Of a stretch of 55,767 nucleotides of DNA, positions 1 through 8,169 are shown piece by piece. The stretch is from GCA-2786165 sp964625775. GTDB taxonomy: Bacteria; Pseudomonadota; Gammaproteobacteria; Legionellales; Legionellaceae. A program made the translations under genes and the position numbers. Position 1 is the first letter of the stretch, and each line of letters opens with the position of its first letter. The notes beneath the pieces were generated by a model. It saw only the letters and a program-made list of their open reading frames with translations. It was not told the DNA's origin and made no database searches. Where the stretch lies: positions 1-55,767 of the forward strand of contig CAZVEH010000010.1 of assembly GCA_964625775.1 (NCBI GenBank), in the 5' to 3' direction.

Positions 1-9
1 CCACACGAC

Positions 10-39
10 AGGAGATCCCTCGCTGCGCTCGGGATGACG
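10..39. repeat. REP-like palindromic repeat
   Basis: The stretch reads GGAGATCCCTCGC-TGC-GCTCGGGATGACG, an imperfect hairpin with CCC/GGG and GC/CG pairs around a TGC loop. Elements of this type (read on the other strand, CGTCATCCCGAGCG...) are dispersed in many intracellular and free-living bacteria. It lies just before the cold-shock gene. It is called from sequence style alone; copy number in this genome is unknown. Confidence 0.5.
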
Positions 40-176
40 TGGGGAGTTACGAAAACACTTAAAATAGTCAAAAATTTCATCATGAGCTTTTTCTCGTATT
101 TTTGACCAAATTATTTCTAAAATTGATTCGTGTAAGGTATAGTGACCGATCATCTGATCACATTAGGAATACACCT

Positions 177-386
177 ATGCCAACGGGAACCGTGAATCGC
201 TTTAATAAGATCAAGGGCTATGGATTCATTACCGCAGACATTGACGATGCTGAAATTTTCGTGCATTTTTCTGAGGTTGAAATGGCTGGATATAAAGAAT
301 TACAAAAGGGACAGCGCATCAGTTACGACTGTCAAATCGGTGATCGCGGCGCATATGCAACCCATGTGAAAATCATTGCCGAATAA
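177..386 (+). CDS. cold-shock domain protein (CspA family)
   Basis: Single-stranded nucleic-acid-binding protein of the CspA family, 69 residues, which is the usual size. The RNA-binding motifs RNP1 (KGYGFI) and RNP2 (IFVHFS) are both intact, inside one OB-fold. Members melt RNA secondary structure and act as RNA chaperones in the cytoplasm. The open frame extends upstream to 102, but the start at 177 is preferred: it begins MPTGTVNRF, as the family does, and an AGGA ribosome site at 165-168 sits eight bases upstream. The sequence is more divergent than the second copy at 16256. It stands alone and converges on epmA. Confidence 0.9.
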   Translation: MPTGTVNRFNKIKGYGFITADIDDAEIFVHFSEVEMAGYKELQKGQRISYDCQIGDRGAYATHVKIIAE

Positions 387-399
387 GTAAAGCATAACG

Positions 400-1371
400 T
401 TACGCCCTGGAAAAATCAAAAGCCAAACACCCAGACAGATTGGATTGCTGGCAGGCCAATGCCAGTAAACGGTCCACGCCTAATGCAACACCACTGCAGG
501 TCGGTAATCCATGCGTTAAGGCTTGCAGCAAATATGTATCCATAGCCGCTTCCGGTTTGCCCTGTGCAGCCCTTATGTGATTGTCCCTAATAAATCGCTC
601 TCTTTGTAAATGAGCATCCGTTAACTCATAAAATCCATTCGCCAATTCCACGCCTTTATAATATATTTCAAAGCGCGCAGCACAACCCTGTTCAATTCGA
701 GCCAAAGATGCTTGAGAAACGGGAAAATCAACCACAGCAACTGGGCTTTGTTCAGCAGCCAAAGCAGGTTCAACCACGTGACTCATCAATAAAAATAAAT
801 ATTGATCAAGATCTTGTTCGTTGGGATCTAATACATCCCCTAACCCGTAGCGTTTGACACAAGCTTTTAACTCTTGCCAGGTCGTTTGCAGCGGATGAAT
901 ATCACAAATAGAGGAAAAGACATCGTGATAACTGCGTTTGATCAAAGGTGCGCATGCGAGTACGATTTGCAACAACTCATCGACCTCGTCTAATAATGCA
1001 TGATGATCAACCTGCAGCTGATACCACTCTAATAACGTAAATTCAGGATTATGCCAACGACCCAATTCATCATCACGAAACACCCGAGCTAATTGAAAAA
1101 TAGGGCCTGAACCCGCTGCCAACAAACGTTTCATATGATATTCAGGGGATGTTTGTAATGCGTACGCTTGTCCGCGAAAATGCGCTTGGATATTGCTCAA
1201 ATAAACATCTGTGATCCCAAACTGCGCCATCACCGGTGTTTCCACCTCGAGATAGCCTTTGGTCGTAAAAAATTGGCGGATAACCGCCATGCAACGAGCT
1301 CGTTGTTGTAACATGTCTAAAGACGCAGAGGGTCTCCAAGCATCTGTTGCTGGCTGCAAATGGGACATCAA
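400..1371 (-). CDS. epmA: elongation factor P--(R)-beta-lysine ligase EpmA (GenX/PoxA)
   Basis: Class II lysyl-tRNA-synthetase-like enzyme that attaches beta-lysine to the conserved lysine of EF-P, which helps ribosomes through polyproline stretches. At 323 residues it matches the short family that lacks an anticodon-binding domain. Class II motif 1 (near TTKGYLEVETP, residues 36-46), motif 2 (FRDDELGRWHNPEFTLLEWY, about 98-117) and motif 3 (GVALGVDRLLAL, near 300) are all present. It is the last gene of the suf run and its ATG overlaps the stop of sufT by four bases, so it is probably translated from the suf transcript. The partner EpmB is not in the window. Confidence 0.95.
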   Translation of the reverse strand: MMSHLQPATDAWRPSASLDMLQQRARCMAVIRQFFTTKGYLEVETPVMAQFGITDVYLSNIQAHFRGQAYALQTSPEYHMKRLLAAGSGPIFQLARVFRDDELGRWHNPEFTLLEWYQLQVDHHALLDEVDELLQIVLACAPLIKRSYHDVFSSICDIHPLQTTWQELKACVKRYGLGDVLDPNEQDLDQYLFLLMSHVVEPALAAEQSPVAVVDFPVSQASLARIEQGCAARFEIYYKGVELANGFYELTDAHLQRERFIRDNHIRAAQGKPEAAMDTYLLQALTHGLPTCSGVALGVDRLLALACQQSNLSGCLAFDFSRA

Positions 1372-1706
1372 TAAAACATGCCTAATTCCAAACGCGCGAC
1401 TTCAGTCATACGGTCTTGCGTCCAGGGTGGTTCCCAAACCAACTCTACCGTACAATCGGACACACCAGGCACTTCATTCACAGAAGTCTCAACGGTGCCA
1501 GGAAACGTTTGCGCCACGGGGCACCCTGGAGACGTTAGTGTCATTTGAATATGTACGTGATGGGTTTCGTTGACATTCACGTCGTAGATCAAGCCCAGAT
1601 CATAAATATTGACGGGAATTTCTGGATCAAAAATGGTTTTTAATTGCGCCACAACCAGATCGTGTAGAGCTGCTTCTGCATTCGGTTTCTTTTTCAGTCC
1701 TAACAT
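1368..1706 (-). CDS. sufT: SufT-like iron-sulfur maturation protein (MIP18/DUF59 family)
   Basis: Small cytosolic protein of 112 residues. It has the family signature DPEIPVNIYDLGLIYD near residues 27-42 and TSPGCP near 58-63, whose cysteine is the conserved one. SufT proteins help maturation of iron-sulfur enzymes under high demand. It sits between sufU (9-base gap) and epmA (4-base overlap), the usual place of this gene at the end of suf operons. Family membership is clear; the exact role in this organism is inferred from relatives. Confidence 0.88.
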   Translation of the reverse strand: MLGLKKKPNAEAALHDLVVAQLKTIFDPEIPVNIYDLGLIYDVNVNETHHVHIQMTLTSPGCPVAQTFPGTVETSVNEVPGVSDCTVELVWEPPWTQDRMTEVARLELGMFY

Positions 1707-1715
1707 ATCATCATC

Positions 1716-2162
1716 TCACTCGGTCACGACAATTTTCGGATCATGCCGTAATGCTGCTTCTAGAGTGTGCCAGGCCAAAGTAGCACATTTGACCCGCGCA
1801 GGAAATGCGCGCACACCAGAAAGCACAGTTAATTTATCCATACTGGGATCAGGCACAGCCTGATCTTGGGTCAACATTTGATGAAATTGCGCAAATAGAA
1901 CATGAGCAGCTGTCGTGGTCATCCCTTTTACGGCATCTGTCATCAAAGACGCTGATGCTTGAGAAATCGCACAGCCACAGCCCACAAAACTAATGTCTTG
2001 CAAACACCCATGTTCGATGTGAACAAATACAGTCAGTTTATCACCACACAATGGATTATAACCATTGGCTTGATAGGTAGGATCTGTCATCTGATGATGA
2101 TTTCTCGGGTGTTTGCTGTGATCAATGATCACTTCTTGATAAAGCTCACGTAAGTCCATCAT
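1716..2162 (-). CDS. sufU: SufU-type iron-sulfur scaffold / sulfur-transfer protein
   Basis: Member of the IscU/NifU N-terminal family, 148 residues. The three conserved cysteines are visible: Cys39 in NPLCGD, Cys64 in GCGCAIS, and Cys126 in FPARVKCATLAW. About 60 residues separate the last two, and this insertion together with the FPARVKCATLAW ending marks SufU rather than IscU. SufU is a zinc-containing sulfur acceptor that takes persulfide from SufS. Its start overlaps the end of sufS by four bases. The operon therefore has SufU in place of the SufE of enterobacteria. Confidence 0.93.
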   Translation of the reverse strand: MMDLRELYQEVIIDHSKHPRNHHQMTDPTYQANGYNPLCGDKLTVFVHIEHGCLQDISFVGCGCAISQASASLMTDAVKGMTTTAAHVLFAQFHQMLTQDQAVPDPSMDKLTVLSGVRAFPARVKCATLAWHTLEAALRHDPKIVVTE

Positions 2163-3400
2163 CCAGCAAACACCTTTTCTACTTTATTTAATACCTCAAC
2201 ACAGCGTTCAATTTCTTCTACTGTGTTATACAAACCTAACGAAATGCGGGTGGTTGCAGGTACATTATAGAAATCCATCAAAGGCATCGTACAATGATGT
2301 CCTGCCCGCACAGCAATGCCCTCACTGTCTAAAATCGTACCCACATCATGGGCATGAATGTGCGGATGTAATAAAGACACCACAGGTACTTTGTCATTCG
2401 CTACACCAATCATTTGAAATTCAGTCTTTTGCAGAGCGGTCGTCAAATGTTCTAAAAGATGGGTTTCATAGGCCATGACAACCGACATATCCAACGACCA
2501 CAAATAATCTATCGCCGCTCCTAATCCAATCGCGCCCGAAATATTAGGGGTACCCGCTTCAAATTTATAGGGGATAGGCGCGTATTCAGTCGCTTCAAAA
2601 CTCACATGGTTGATCATATCTCCCCCGCCTTGATAGGGTGACATATCATCTAAGAAAGTTCCGCGGGCCCACAGCACACCAATGCCAGTAGGTCCATACA
2701 TTTTATGACCAGAAAATGCATAGAAATCACAATCTAAGTCTTGTACATCAACAGGTAAATGCGCTATCGCTTGCGCGCCATCCACCAAAACCAAAGCACC
2801 GTGAGCATGTGCCATTTCAATCATACGCTTTACGGGGTTAATGGTCCCTATCGCATTGGAGGCATGGGAGATAGCAACAAATTTGGTTTTCTCAGACAGT
2901 TTTTTTTCAAACTCTTCTAAAATCACCTCACCTTCTACAGAAATCGGCGCAACCACTAATTCAGCGCCTGTTTGCGCGCACAGCATTTGCCAAGGCACAA
3001 TATTAGAATGGTGCTCCATCATCGTCACTAAAATTTGTTCGCCGGGCAAGATTCTGGGACGCACAAAACTCTGCGCCACCAAATTGATTGCCTCGGTAGT
3101 CCCTCGAACAAACACGCACTCATGCACGTGCTCTGCATTCAAAAAATGCGCCACTTTATCTCGTGCTTCTTCGTATAATAGCGTCGCGCGCACACTTAGA
3201 GTATGAACACCTCGATGGATATTGGCATTGTCATGTTCATAAAAATCAGAAATCGCTTTGATCACCGAACGTGGTTTTTGAGTTGTCGCAGCATTATCAA
3301 AATAAATCAATTGCGCATGGTTTATTTTTTGATCCAACAGCGGAAAATCACGTCGAATCGCCATCAAATCTAGGCCTGGAGATGCTTTTTTATCATTCAT
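2159..3400 (-). CDS. sufS: cysteine desulfurase SufS
   Basis: PLP-dependent group II cysteine desulfurase of 413 residues; it releases sulfur from cysteine as a persulfide and passes it to SufU. The PLP lysine is Lys233 in FSGHKMYGPTG, and the catalytic cysteine is Cys370 in RAGHHCTMP, the short-loop form of group II enzymes. The ATG lies within the last codons of sufD, giving an 8-base overlap, and the stop overlaps sufU. Length and motifs are those of a complete enzyme. Confidence 0.97.
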   Translation of the reverse strand: MNDKKASPGLDLMAIRRDFPLLDQKINHAQLIYFDNAATTQKPRSVIKAISDFYEHDNANIHRGVHTLSVRATLLYEEARDKVAHFLNAEHVHECVFVRGTTEAINLVAQSFVRPRILPGEQILVTMMEHHSNIVPWQMLCAQTGAELVVAPISVEGEVILEEFEKKLSEKTKFVAISHASNAIGTINPVKRMIEMAHAHGALVLVDGAQAIAHLPVDVQDLDCDFYAFSGHKMYGPTGIGVLWARGTFLDDMSPYQGGGDMINHVSFEATEYAPIPYKFEAGTPNISGAIGLGAAIDYLWSLDMSVVMAYETHLLEHLTTALQKTEFQMIGVANDKVPVVSLLHPHIHAHDVGTILDSEGIAVRAGHHCTMPLMDFYNVPATTRISLGLYNTVEEIERCVEVLNKVEKVFAG

Positions 3401-4715
3401 TGTGTGATCCCATATGTTGATTCAACAAAACACTCATCCAACTGGACAACGTATCATGACCAACGCTTTTCAAGTTTTCTGCCACAAACGCTTGGATCAA
3501 ATAATGCCTCGCTACTGTCTCATCAATACCGCGCGTTGCAAAATAAAACAACGCTTCTTCGTCCAATTGTCCTACAGTGGCGCCATGCGTGCATTGTACA
3601 TCATCTGCAGCAATATCTAATTGGGGTTTGGTATCAATTTCAGCCTGTTGAGATAATAATAAATTTTTATTTTGCTGCCGAGCTATGGTGCGTTGTGCGT
3701 CTTGAGCCACATGCACTTGACCATTGAATACGCCACGCGATTGACCTGTTAAAATACCTTTGTAATCTTGAGCACTGGTACAATCAGGCACATTATGATA
3801 CACCCACGTATGATGATCCATGTGCTGTTGGTCGTTCAAAGCATAAACACCATTCAGTTGACAATTTGCTCTTGATTCACTCATGTCTACACACACATCT
3901 GATCGAGCCCATTGGCCGCCCAAACTAAGGACATGGCTCTCTACTTGGCTAGAAGTCGCCAGTTTTGCCGCCAAATGTCCCACATGATACGCCGATCTAC
4001 TTTCACGCTGAATTTTATAATGCTTCAACAGCGCATTGGATCCGGCGTACAGTTCAGTGATGGTATTGGTATAATAACGTAGATTCGATTCACCCTGATA
4101 ATCTTCTATCACAGTCAACTGTGCACCCGATTCTGCTACCATGACATGGCGCAAATAAAGGGCTTGATCAACATGCGTCTGCCAATGCACCACCAAAATA
4201 GGTTCAGGTATACAAATATTCTCAGGCACATAAATAAACAAACCTAATTGTAGCATTGCTGTATTTTGAGCCTGAAAACCGTGATTCACTTGTACTATTT
4301 GGTTCAAATGGGGCGTAATCTTGGTGGGATGCTCCTGCAGCGCTTCAAGAATAGGCATCACCAGCACGCCAGGTGGCAAAGCTGCATGCAACGCATCTAA
4401 TCCCACTAACTTACCATCGACATAGGCTATTTTATGCCCCCAAGGCACATCATCTTGTCTGTGTGCCATCACCGTGGCCAGTGATTCGCTATCTTGTAGC
4501 GACGAGCACGGCGCATGCCGGAAAGAATGCTTCAGAAATCCATGCACGGATGTATATCGCCAATCTTCATCACGCCGCTCTGGAAATCCCAAACGACGAA
4601 AATCCGCTAACCCTTGTTGCTGTAAAGAACGCAGCACGGGTATATCAGAACGAATTTGCTCAGCTTCACATTGATAAAAACTTGACTGAGTTAAGTGCTC
4701 AGAGGTGGCATTCAT
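3393..4715 (-). CDS. sufD: Fe-S cluster assembly protein SufD
   Basis: Component of the SufBC2D scaffold complex, 440 residues and full length. The C-terminal half carries the family's beta-helix core, with the TSAQDYKGILTGQSRGVFNG and DDVQCTHGATVG stretches typical of SufD/SufB. SufD pairs with SufB and contacts SufC. Its start overlaps sufC by four bases (ATGA) and its end overlaps sufS, so translation is probably coupled along the operon. Confidence 0.95.
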   Translation of the reverse strand: MNATSEHLTQSSFYQCEAEQIRSDIPVLRSLQQQGLADFRRLGFPERRDEDWRYTSVHGFLKHSFRHAPCSSLQDSESLATVMAHRQDDVPWGHKIAYVDGKLVGLDALHAALPPGVLVMPILEALQEHPTKITPHLNQIVQVNHGFQAQNTAMLQLGLFIYVPENICIPEPILVVHWQTHVDQALYLRHVMVAESGAQLTVIEDYQGESNLRYYTNTITELYAGSNALLKHYKIQRESRSAYHVGHLAAKLATSSQVESHVLSLGGQWARSDVCVDMSESRANCQLNGVYALNDQQHMDHHTWVYHNVPDCTSAQDYKGILTGQSRGVFNGQVHVAQDAQRTIARQQNKNLLLSQQAEIDTKPQLDIAADDVQCTHGATVGQLDEEALFYFATRGIDETVARHYLIQAFVAENLKSVGHDTLSSWMSVLLNQHMGSHNE

Positions 4716-5464
4716 GCTTGAGGCACCTCATCCAACCATGCATACCCTTTTTTCTCTAGCTCCAGAGCCAACGACTTGTCACCGGATTTAACGATACGAC
4801 CATTCGCCAGTACATGAATATAATCTGGTTCAATATAATCCAACAAACGTTGATAATGTGTCACCATAATAATGGCGCGCTCGGGATGGCGCATGGTATT
4901 GACACCATGTGCAATCACGCGCAATGCATCAATATCCAGTCCGGAATCCGTTTCATCTAATATGGCTAATTTCGGTTCCAAAGCCACCATTTGCAAAATT
5001 TCATTGCGTTTTTTTTCACCGCCAGAAAACCCCTCATTGATGCCTCGATATAAAAAGCTTTCATCCATATCCAGCAATTCACAACGAGCACGGATAAAAC
5101 TCAAAAACTCCATGGCATCTAATACTTGTTTTCCTTGGCCTTGTCGCACGGCATTCACGGCAGCTTTTAGAAAATTAATATTGGTCACCCCTGGAACTTC
5201 GACTGGGTATTGAAACGACATAAAAATACCGGCCTGCGCACGTTCCTGGGGACTTAAAGGCAACAAATCTTGACCAAAATATTCGATAGTACCTTGTGTC
5301 ACGTCATAAGCAGGATGCCCAGCTAAAATTTTAGATAGGGTACTTTTGCCCGATCCATTCGGACCCATAATGGCATGCACTTCACCCGCATTGATCTGGA
5401 GATCAATCCCCTTTAAAACAGGTTGCTCCTGTACAGAAGCATATAACTCATGAATTTTTAACAT
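4712..5464 (-). CDS. sufC: Fe-S cluster assembly ATPase SufC
   Basis: Soluble ABC-type ATPase that powers conformational change in the SufBCD scaffold; 250 residues, complete. Walker A is GPNGSGKS at residues 34-41, the ABC signature is FSGGEKKR, and Walker B with the catalytic Glu is LAILDETDSGLD. The EGFSGGEKKRNEI context is specific for SufC. Its start codon overlaps the sufB stop. Confidence 0.97.
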   Translation of the reverse strand: MLKIHELYASVQEQPVLKGIDLQINAGEVHAIMGPNGSGKSTLSKILAGHPAYDVTQGTIEYFGQDLLPLSPQERAQAGIFMSFQYPVEVPGVTNINFLKAAVNAVRQGQGKQVLDAMEFLSFIRARCELLDMDESFLYRGINEGFSGGEKKRNEILQMVALEPKLAILDETDSGLDIDALRVIAHGVNTMRHPERAIIMVTHYQRLLDYIEPDYIHVLANGRIVKSGDKSLALELEKKGYAWLDEVPQA

Positions 5465-6912
5465 TAACCGACGGCCCCTTCTAAACTGATCCCCAACAAT
5501 TTGGTCGCTTCTACAGCGAATTCCATAGGCAATTCTTTGATCACTTGCTTGCAGAATCCATTCACGATCATAGACACTGCATTTTCAGTATCAATGCCAC
5601 GTTGTTGACAATAAAATAGTTGATCTTCACTGATTTTAGATGTACTCGCCTCATGCTCGACTTGTGCGCTAGGATGTTTCACTTCAATATAAGGCATGGT
5701 ATGTGCTGTACACTTTTGCCCCATCAATAAGGAATCGCATTGGGTGTAATTACGCGCATTCACTGCGCTGGGTCCAATACGTACCAATCCCCGGTATGCG
5801 TTATGCGACTGCCCTGCACTGATTCCTTTTGAAATAATGGTAGAACGGGTGTTTTTCCCCAAATGAATCATCTTAGTCCCTGTATCAGCCTGTTGATGAT
5901 GATTGGTCACCGCTACCGAATAAAACTCACCCACAGAATGATCTCCTTGCAAAATCACGCTAGGATATTTCCAAGTAATGGCAGAGCCTGTTTCAATTTG
6001 GGTCCAAGAAATTTTAGAGTTTTTTCCGCGACAGGCACCCCGCTTGGTGACAAAATTATAAATACCGCCCTTGCCATCTTTATCACCAGGATACCAATTT
6101 TGCACCGTAGAATATTTGATTTGAGCATCATCCAGCGCGATCAATTCTACAACCGCCGCATGCAATTGATTTTCATCTCGCATCGGCGCAGTACACCCTT
6201 CTAAGTAAGAGACCGAACTGCCTTCATCTGCAATGATCAATGTTCGCTCAAATTGACCTGTAGATGCCGTATTAATACGAAAATAAGTCGACAGCTCCAT
6301 TGGACAACGTACGCCCTTAGGGATGTAGACAAAAGAACCATCACTGAACACAGCTGAATTCAGCGCTGCGTAAAAATTATCTCGATAAGGCACCACGCTA
6401 CCCAGATATTTTTTGACCAAATCAGGGCAAAGGTGCACAGCTTCCGACAAAGGGCAAAAAATAATGCCTTTTTCAGCCAATTTGGCTTTAAAGGTCGTAG
6501 CCACAGAAACGCTATCAAAAACCGCATCCACAGCGACACCAGCCAATAATTCTTGCTCATGCAAAGGAATACCGAGTTTTTCATAAGTCCTTAACAATTC
6601 CGGATCGACTTCATCCAAGCTCTTGGGACCATCTTGCAATTTTTTGGGTGCCGAATAATATGAAAGCGCTTGATAATCGATCTCGGGAAAATGCACACTA
6701 GACCAAACAGGCGGTTTCAATGTTAACCAATAGCGAAACGCTTGCAAACGCCATTCTAGCACAAACTCTGGCTCGTTTTTCACTGCAGACAAACGCCGGA
6801 TCACGTCTTCATCTAAACCAGGTGGAAATGTATCTACCTCAATATCAGTAACAAAACCATGCTGGTAATCACGATCCAACATCGAATGGATCTGTTCATT
6901 TTGTTTTACCAC
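5464..6912 (-). CDS. sufB: Fe-S cluster assembly scaffold SufB
   Basis: Core scaffold subunit of the Suf complex, 482 residues. Characteristic stretches include YIPKGVRCPMELSTYFRIN, SYLEGCTAPM and GISAGQSHNAYRGLV, and the C-terminal cysteine region QLFYCQQRGID. The start is GTG at 6912, three bases after the icmQ stop; a GGAG that could serve as its ribosome site lies inside the end of icmQ. No promoter space exists between icmQ and sufB, so suf must be read at least partly from the icm side or from a promoter inside icmQ. No sufA, sufR or iscR is next to the operon. Confidence 0.97.
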   Translation of the reverse strand: MVKQNEQIHSMLDRDYQHGFVTDIEVDTFPPGLDEDVIRRLSAVKNEPEFVLEWRLQAFRYWLTLKPPVWSSVHFPEIDYQALSYYSAPKKLQDGPKSLDEVDPELLRTYEKLGIPLHEQELLAGVAVDAVFDSVSVATTFKAKLAEKGIIFCPLSEAVHLCPDLVKKYLGSVVPYRDNFYAALNSAVFSDGSFVYIPKGVRCPMELSTYFRINTASTGQFERTLIIADEGSSVSYLEGCTAPMRDENQLHAAVVELIALDDAQIKYSTVQNWYPGDKDGKGGIYNFVTKRGACRGKNSKISWTQIETGSAITWKYPSVILQGDHSVGEFYSVAVTNHHQQADTGTKMIHLGKNTRSTIISKGISAGQSHNAYRGLVRIGPSAVNARNYTQCDSLLMGQKCTAHTMPYIEVKHPSAQVEHEASTSKISEDQLFYCQQRGIDTENAVSMIVNGFCKQVIKELPMEFAVEATKLLGISLEGAVG

Positions 6913-6915
6913 ACA

Positions 6916-7488
6916 TCACTCCAATTTGATCAAACGACCACGCACATAACGATATTTACCTGAAAGATGTACAAAATAATCAATGTTTTCTAAATTAATC
7001 GCATTGTCTTTTAAGACCAACATTTGTTTACCTAATTTATCTAAAGGTGTTTTGTCTGGGCTTAATTGCAAAATATCAGGTTCACTCACATAAAACGCCA
7101 CATAAGCTTCATTGATTTTTTTTTCCTTGGTTTTAATGATATTTTGCACATCTTCTTCGGCTGCATATACAGGTCGTGATACAATTTGCCGTTGTAAATT
7201 TGCTAATATTCTTTCCCAGGAGTTAAGCTCTACCCCTTCCAATGAATATAAACTGACATAAACCAGCTTATGACTGGCAGTTAAATGCGCACGATGAGCC
7301 AAATATTCCGGAGAAGACAATTCTCCTTCCTCTTGTTTGGCAATTTTAGCGGCCAAATCATCACGAATTAAGCGCAATTTTTTGGCAATCATAATCACAA
7401 AGCCACTTTCATCCCAAGGACCTGAGATCAATGCATCATCTAATGCCTCTAAGGTTTTTTTAGCTTTAGTTAGATTATCATCTTCCAT
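6916..7488 (-). CDS. icmQ: Dot/Icm type IVB secretion protein IcmQ
   Basis: Resembles IcmQ of Legionella along its whole 190 residues. The N-terminal helical part has the family pattern ALDDALISGPWDESGF then KKLRLIRDDLAAKI (the region that binds IcmR in Legionella), followed by a linker. The C-terminal part holds NSWERILANLQRQIVSRPVY, NEAYVAFYV and NAINLENIDYFVHL. In Legionella this half binds NAD and has an ADP-ribosyltransferase-like fold, and the protein can insert into membranes. The gene lies after icmT, icmS and the IcmR-like gene and directly before sufB. A candidate extended -10 promoter is at 7518-7548. The ATG at 7488 has no obvious ribosome site. Confidence 0.92.
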   Translation of the reverse strand: MEDDNLTKAKKTLEALDDALISGPWDESGFVIMIAKKLRLIRDDLAAKIAKQEEGELSSPEYLAHRAHLTASHKLVYVSLYSLEGVELNSWERILANLQRQIVSRPVYAAEEDVQNIIKTKEKKINEAYVAFYVSEPDILQLSPDKTPLDKLGKQMLVLKDNAINLENIDYFVHLSGKYRYVRGRLIKLE

Positions 7489-7517
7489 ATTATTACAATC
7501 TGGCAGTCAATCTTACT

Positions 7518-7548
7518 ATTCTACCATTAAATTGCTCAAAAGTGGCAA
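7518..7548 (-). promoter_or_regulatory. candidate sigma-70 promoter for icmQ (extended -10)
   Basis: Read on the minus strand there is TTGCCA (7543-7548), a 19-base spacer, then TAGAAT (7518-7523) preceded by TGG, making an extended -10. Transcription would begin near 7511, about 25 bases before the icmQ ATG. The spacer is longer than ideal. The 205-base gap between the IcmR-like gene and icmQ is consistent with icmQ having its own promoter. Confidence 0.4.
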
Positions 7549-7693
7549 CTGTCTGCCATGAATGTGGTATAGAAAGTAATTATAGTTAAATTGACGATGA
7601 AACATAAGCAGCATGTGGGATACAGATAGAATACGTTGCGCCTATTGATTGCGATCAGCGTATTCTAAAACATAGCGTTGATGGAGCGTTTCT

Positions 7694-8008
7694 TTACATA
7701 CCAAGCTTTTGCGAGTTATCTTCTTCTGCGCCGGGCTTTTGCTCATCTGGTTTACGGCTTGAACCTTTATTGAACGTAGTACCGGATATCTGACTCACGT
7801 TGACAGCTGGAGAAGTTTTAGTAGGCGCCTTTAAATCAAGGCTTTCCGTAGGAATACCCATCACCACGTTCAAGACTTTCTTGATGGACGAGCTGTATTT
7901 TTGATAAGCCCCATCTCCTTGCCTTTCCAACATCGAGCTCAAAGCCGTGTTTATTTTGTTTAATTCATTAGCCGTAGGCTCTAAGCTAATCGGTGGTTTT
8001 TGTGCCAT
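7694..8008 (-). CDS. putative functional homologue of IcmR (FIR)
   Basis: Small protein of 104 residues with no sequence relative that I recognise. It lies between icmS and icmQ, the position held in Legionella by icmR and in other species by unrelated genes that replace it (FIR genes). The first ~60 residues look helical (NELNKINTALSSMLERQG, YQKYSSSIKKVLNVVMG); the last ~45 are polar, low-complexity and probably disordered (KPDEQKPGAEEDNSQK). FIR proteins bind the IcmQ N-terminus and keep it soluble. The start at 8008 (MAQKPPIS) is preferred over the frame's first codon at 8029 because GGAG lies about nine bases upstream. A strong promoter is visible at 8050-8083. The assignment rests on position and architecture, not homology. 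Confidence 0.7.
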   Translation of the reverse strand: MAQKPPISLEPTANELNKINTALSSMLERQGDGAYQKYSSSIKKVLNVVMGIPTESLDLKAPTKTSPAVNVSQISGTTFNKGSSRKPDEQKPGAEEDNSQKLGM

Positions 8009-8049
8009 GAGGAAGAACTCCAAAAACATAAATAGACGCTATGATTACA

Positions 8050-8083
8050 ATTATAGCAGAAAATTACTTAACACAATGTTAAG
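8050..8083 (-). promoter_or_regulatory. promoter and PmrA-like box upstream of the IcmR-like gene
   Basis: On the minus strand a perfect extended -10, TGCTATAAT (TATAAT at 8050-8055), lies about 40 bases before the start codon. Twelve bases upstream of it is CTTAACATTGTGTTAAG (8067-8083), both a perfect 7-bp dyad with a 3-base centre and a TTAA-N7-TTAA pair. The PmrA response regulator of Legionella and Coxiella recognises two TTAA tracts 11 bases apart, which is the spacing here. The -35 region has no good consensus, as expected for an activated promoter. The regulator assignment is inference. Confidence 0.55.
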
Positions 8084-8169
8084 AAAAAAATATTTTCTCC
8101 CATTGTGCTCATTTTATGGTGTCCTTACCTTTATTTTTGCATCATCCATGCAACAAAAATCTTTTGATT

